The notes under the pieces were generated by a model. The model had not been told where the DNA came from. It saw only the letters and a list, made by a program, of their open reading frames with translations, and ran no database searches. This document shows, piece after piece, positions 60,745 to 64,000 of a stretch of 64,000 nt of DNA (within the stretch, counting starts at the first letter, position 1; the number at the start of each line of letters is the position of its first letter). The position numbers and the translations under genes were made by a program. Where the stretch lies: positions 1-64,000 of the forward strand of contig CAYZDJ010000003.1 in the NCBI GenBank assembly GCA_964477265.1, in the 5' to 3' direction. The DNA is from CAIVPM01 sp964477265. Its GTDB lineage: Bacteria > Bacteroidota > Bacteroidia > Chitinophagales > Chitinophagaceae.

Positions 60745-61203
60745 TTAAAGTTTTATTGAGAAAGCTACATCCTTTGGTGGCAGGCACTTTACATCGTTGC
60801 ACACCATAAAATTTATTTTGCCTGTAACAGAAGTTTTGGCTTTGCCTTTTAGTTTTATGTTTTGTGTAAACACAACCTTATCACTATAAAACAATGTATT
60901 TGCCTTTAAATCCTTGTCGTATTTTTTTTCAAGTTTACCGGCTTCTGTTGTTTTGCCAACCTTTGTTATTAAAGGGTTTGCATTAAAAGTAATTGTTGTT
61001 GGCACAGGCCCATTCTCATCAGTATTTTGAGAATAAATATGCCATGGCTTTGGTAAAGTAGCTGTAATTACAAGGTCGTAGCTGCCATCTGCTTTTTTCT
61101 TTGCTTCATAAGTCCAGGTTACCGGATCTTGCTGAGCCATTATTTTATTAAAACCTAAAAGAGAAAAACTTAAAACTAAAAAGGCAAGTATTTTTTTCAT
61201 CAT
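60745..61203 (-). CDS. Stand-alone DsbD N-terminal-like domain protein
   Basis: A ~152-residue exported protein matching the N-terminal domain of DsbD: signal peptide (ends KIMAQ), then DPVTWTYEAKKKADGSYDLVITATLPKPWHIYSQNT and a C-terminal FMVCNDVKCLPP with two cysteines five residues apart (CNDVKC), the expected redox pair. It could receive electrons from the DsbD-like membrane domain encoded 72 bases downstream and act as a thiol carrier. ATG 61203 and 61200 are both possible. Confidence 0.8.
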   Translation of the reverse strand: MMKKILAFLVLSFSLLGFNKIMAQQDPVTWTYEAKKKADGSYDLVITATLPKPWHIYSQNTDENGPVPTTITFNANPLITKVGKTTEAGKLEKKYDKDLKANTLFYSDKVVFTQNIKLKGKAKTSVTGKINFMVCNDVKCLPPKDVAFSIKL

Positions 61204-61382
61204 TAAAAATTTTGGGTGCAAATTAAACAATCTGATTTATAAAGTTTTGTTAAAGTTTTTACGAACTGCAAAACACTTCCTTACAAAATTGCAGCCAATA
61301 AAAAATTCATTTATGTATTTATACAACTTTATTCATCTGCCAACTTATTAAACAACTTAATTTTACACAAGCATTTTTTACT

Positions 61383-62891
61383 ATGAAATTATTTTATACA
61401 ATACTTTTTTCTTCACTTATTTCTGTTTCTTTTTCTCAAAAAATTACTTATAGTGTAGAAGACAGAGATGATACACGAGATATGCGTTATGAAATTGTTG
61501 GCAGAATGAATGGCAACTTTTTAATTTACAAAGCATCTGCTATAACCCACTATTTATGTGTGTTTGACCAGGACATGAAACAGATTTCTAAAGAAAAATT
61601 AGACTTTATAACTGACAGGGTTTTTAATATAGATTTTTTGCAGTATCAGGATTTTGTATATTTATTTTACCAATATCAAAAAAGAAATATTATTTATAAC
61701 ATGGCTGTAAAGGTTGATGCAACTGGTAAAAAATTAAGTGAGCCAATGCAACTTGATACAACAGATAGCAGAGAAGTACAGAACAATAAAATTTATCAGT
61801 TTGTACAAAGTGCAGACAAGCAAAAAATAATGTTCTTTAAAATAAATTCTTACAACGAAAAAAAACACATCATCACTACTTTTTTATACAACAAAGATTT
61901 AACCCTGTTGAATAAAGCAACAGAAGATGTACCAATGCGTGAACGCAATACTTTTTTAACTTGCTTTGAATTGGATAATAAAGGAAATTTTTTATTTTTT
62001 AAAGCAACAGGAACTGTAAATAATGATAATATAGTGCAACTTGTTTTAATTAGCAAACCTTCTGATAGCACAACTTTCAAGTACATTAACCTTAAACAAC
62101 TAAGCAATGTTTTTTTAGATGAAATAAAAATGAAGGCAGACAATGCAACCAATAAATTTATCATAACATCTTTTTATGGAACCAAAAGACGTGGCGATAT
62201 ACAAGGATTGTACATTAGTGTGTTTGATGCCAATACCAATACTGAAACTGTAAGCACTACAACAGTTTTTGATGGTGACTTTAGGAATGATGCAAAGGGA
62301 GATCTTGGAGTAAAACAAGCCTTTAATGATTATTTTATTAAACAAATTATACCAAAGAAAAATGGAGGTTTTTTACTTTGTGCAGAGAGTGAATACACAA
62401 GCAGCCGTGGAGGAGACAATTATAACAGGTGGGATTACATGAATCCTTATAATATGAACACAGGTGGCTTTTATTCGTTTGGTGCTTCGCCATATTATCC
62501 TTGGGGCAGGGGCTACAACAGTTTTAACATCACACGATATTTTTGCGATAACGTTGCTATTGCAAGCTTAGACAGCACAGGCAAGATTGAATGGAACAAT
62601 GTTATTCGCAAATCTCAGTTTGATGATAATACAGATACTTATTTAAGCTATGGAATGTTTAATGCTGGTAATCAATTAAAGTTTTTGTTTAACCAATTGG
62701 AAAGGCAGGAGCTTATTTTAACAGAGCAATCTGTAAATCCTGATGGACAGATTACACGAAGCAATACTTTAAAAAACCTTGACAAAGGCTATACTTTTAT
62801 GCCACGCCATGCCAAACAAGTTGGTGCCAAACAAATAATTGTTCCTTGTATGTATCATGCTTTTCTTTGCTTTGCCAAAATTGATTATTAA
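61383..62891 (+). CDS. Large secreted protein of unknown function
   Basis: A 502-residue exported protein (signal peptide ending SFSQ). No recognised family; beta-rich throughout, with repeated VFDQDMKQISKEKLD-like and NKDLTLLNKATED-like units suggesting a propeller or repetitive fold, and a tyrosine/glycine-rich stretch near 360-380. Followed 2 bases later by a DUF6427 membrane protein, so the two form an operon. Confidence 0.6.
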   Translation: MKLFYTILFSSLISVSFSQKITYSVEDRDDTRDMRYEIVGRMNGNFLIYKASAITHYLCVFDQDMKQISKEKLDFITDRVFNIDFLQYQDFVYLFYQYQKRNIIYNMAVKVDATGKKLSEPMQLDTTDSREVQNNKIYQFVQSADKQKIMFFKINSYNEKKHIITTFLYNKDLTLLNKATEDVPMRERNTFLTCFELDNKGNFLFFKATGTVNNDNIVQLVLISKPSDSTTFKYINLKQLSNVFLDEIKMKADNATNKFIITSFYGTKRRGDIQGLYISVFDANTNTETVSTTTVFDGDFRNDAKGDLGVKQAFNDYFIKQIIPKKNGGFLLCAESEYTSSRGGDNYNRWDYMNPYNMNTGGFYSFGASPYYPWGRGYNSFNITRYFCDNVAIASLDSTGKIEWNNVIRKSQFDDNTDTYLSYGMFNAGNQLKFLFNQLERQELILTEQSVNPDGQITRSNTLKNLDKGYTFMPRHAKQVGAKQIIVPCMYHAFLCFAKIDY

Positions 62892-62893
62892 TT

Positions 62894-63871
62894 GTGATTG
62901 GATTATTTAGGGAAAAATCTATTGTAGCGTTTTTTGCTTTAGTTATATGCACTGTACTGATACACCTGCATGTATTTAATACACCTATTGCTATTGCAGC
63001 AAATGCCAATACAGGTGTGTTTAATTTACTGTTGCAGCATTATGCAACAAAATTGCAGCCTGCTGTTATTTCAATAGTATTTATTGTGCTGTTGTTTATG
63101 CAGTCAATACGTTTAACCACCGTTTTAAACAATGGAAAAATGTATGCTAAAACAGGCTTCATGTCAGCATTTGCTTATGTTTTTTTAAGTGGGTTATTGC
63201 CAAATGCCTTTTTGTTGAGTCCTGCATTTATTGCAAATAGTTTCATCATTTTACTGTTTGGATTAATAATGAAACTATATAATAATCCCAATTCTAAAGG
63301 TCTGTTGTTCAATATTGGATTTTTAACTTCGGTTACTATTATTTGCTATTACCCAAGTGTTGTATTAGTTGTTCTGGCTCTTTGTGGTTTGGCAATACTG
63401 CGTCCTTTCAGGGTGGCAGAATGGTTTATTTTATTGCTTGGAATTGTTGCTCCATTTTACCTGCTGTTTGCTGTTTTGTATTTATGTAACTATAATTTTC
63501 ATCACATCATTTTAAATAAGGTTAGCTTTTTTATCAGCTTTCCTCATAAAGATGTTTGGTATATTATTAACCTCATTTCTATTGCAGTACTAATGATTGC
63601 AGCATTTATAAGCTGGTATCCCAATAGCAACAGGCTGGTAATTCAAATAAGGAAAAACTGGGTGGTAATGCTGATTTTATTTTTTATAACATTGGCTACA
63701 ATACCTGTATATACTAAACTTGGTGCAATGCCAGAGTTGATAGCACTTGTGCCAATGGCTGCTTTTCTAGCAAACTTTTTTGTGTATCCACGTAATACTT
63801 TTTTTGTTAATCTTCTTATTTTCCTGGTTGCTATAGTTATTATCTATAATAATTCCCTTGTTTGGATATAG
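62894..63871 (+). CDS. DUF6427-like polytopic membrane protein
   Basis: A 325-residue inner-membrane protein with about nine to ten hydrophobic helices, GTG start (62894), and no catalytic motif. It resembles the DUF6427 group of Bacteroidota. Overlap-free but 2 bases after the preceding gene. Function unknown. Confidence 0.65.
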   Translation: MIGLFREKSIVAFFALVICTVLIHLHVFNTPIAIAANANTGVFNLLLQHYATKLQPAVISIVFIVLLFMQSIRLTTVLNNGKMYAKTGFMSAFAYVFLSGLLPNAFLLSPAFIANSFIILLFGLIMKLYNNPNSKGLLFNIGFLTSVTIICYYPSVVLVVLALCGLAILRPFRVAEWFILLLGIVAPFYLLFAVLYLCNYNFHHIILNKVSFFISFPHKDVWYIINLISIAVLMIAAFISWYPNSNRLVIQIRKNWVVMLILFFITLATIPVYTKLGAMPELIALVPMAAFLANFFVYPRNTFFVNLLIFLVAIVIIYNNSLVWI

Positions 63872-63933
63872 ATATAATTCAAAAATTATATTCACTACTT
63901 TCACTCTACATTCGCTGCCTTAATTAAGTTAAA

Positions 63934-63958
63934 TCTAAAATCGTACATCGTAAATAAT
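63934..63958 (+). repeat. AAATCGTACATCGTAAAT repeat, copy 4
   Basis: Same 25-base segment as copy 1 (21524-21548), downstream of the DUF6427 gene, near the window end. Confidence 0.8.
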
Positions 63959-64000
63959 TTCTGTGTCTGACATCATTCAATTACTGCCTGATAATATTGC

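Noticed and set aside
1..64000. CRISPR array or cas genes
   Set aside because: No regularly spaced direct repeats with unique spacers; the Cas4-like nuclease is fused to DUF2779 and has no cas neighbours.

Overview
The window is about 64 kb of AT-rich chromosome from a member of the Bacteroidota, most likely the Chitinophagaceae. Evidence: genes start without Shine-Dalgarno sites in A-rich leaders; several genes carry the Bacteroidota -7 promoter box TAnnTTTG; there are many short-signal lipoproteins, LVIVD, DUF2480, DUF4197, DUF4105 and DUF6427 proteins, a short LID-less adenylate kinase and a ProS of the archaeal/eukaryotic type. I saw no tRNA, rRNA, CRISPR array or insertion sequence.

Positions 1-7460 are an accessory island. 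It opens with the 3' end of a large protein resembling the strawberry-notch-like helicases of mobile elements, then a RecA/DnaB-like P-loop ATPase. Next come two adjacent but unrelated-looking reverse transcriptases (448 and 718 aa, both with YVDD), the arrangement of defence-associated RT type 3 (DRT3, UG3+UG8). Just downstream is a compact candidate ncRNA: an 8-bp stem displays a loop containing CACACACA, followed by a perfect intrinsic terminator. This matches the ACACAC template I recall being reported for DRT3. A Cas4-like/DUF2779 nuclease gene follows within 40 bases. A strong terminator at 7649-7682 separates the island from asnS.

From 7857 on, the content is mostly core genome. Translation: asnS, lysS, cysS, proS. 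DNA repair: recX, recA and a UvrD/Rep-type helicase-nuclease. Metabolism: adk, psuG, a crotonase, gpsA, gcvT, fumC, an XdhC-like protein. Stress: msrB, clpB. Cell envelope: two N-acetylmuramoyl-L-alanine amidases, a FadL-like porin, small beta-barrels, lipoproteins, two rhomboids (one without its catalytic serine), a CorC/TlyC-type protein and a DsbD pair. A second accessory module at 12522-14089 is a three-gene hipB-hipS-hipT toxin-antitoxin operon.

An ECF sigma factor (31058-31606) is followed by a membrane protein with a short cytoplasmic N-terminus and an outer-membrane-barrel-like C-terminus. Two near-identical ECF-type promoters (GCAAYG, exactly 17 bases, GTCTATATATGTA) occur in the window: one directly before the sigma gene, one in an empty intergenic region ahead of a terminator. 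This suggests autoregulation plus a small RNA.

Intergenic regions carry several families of short dispersed repeats, described separately below. Coordinates, motifs and pairings were read by eye; family names come from recognition of sequence motifs and were not checked by database search.
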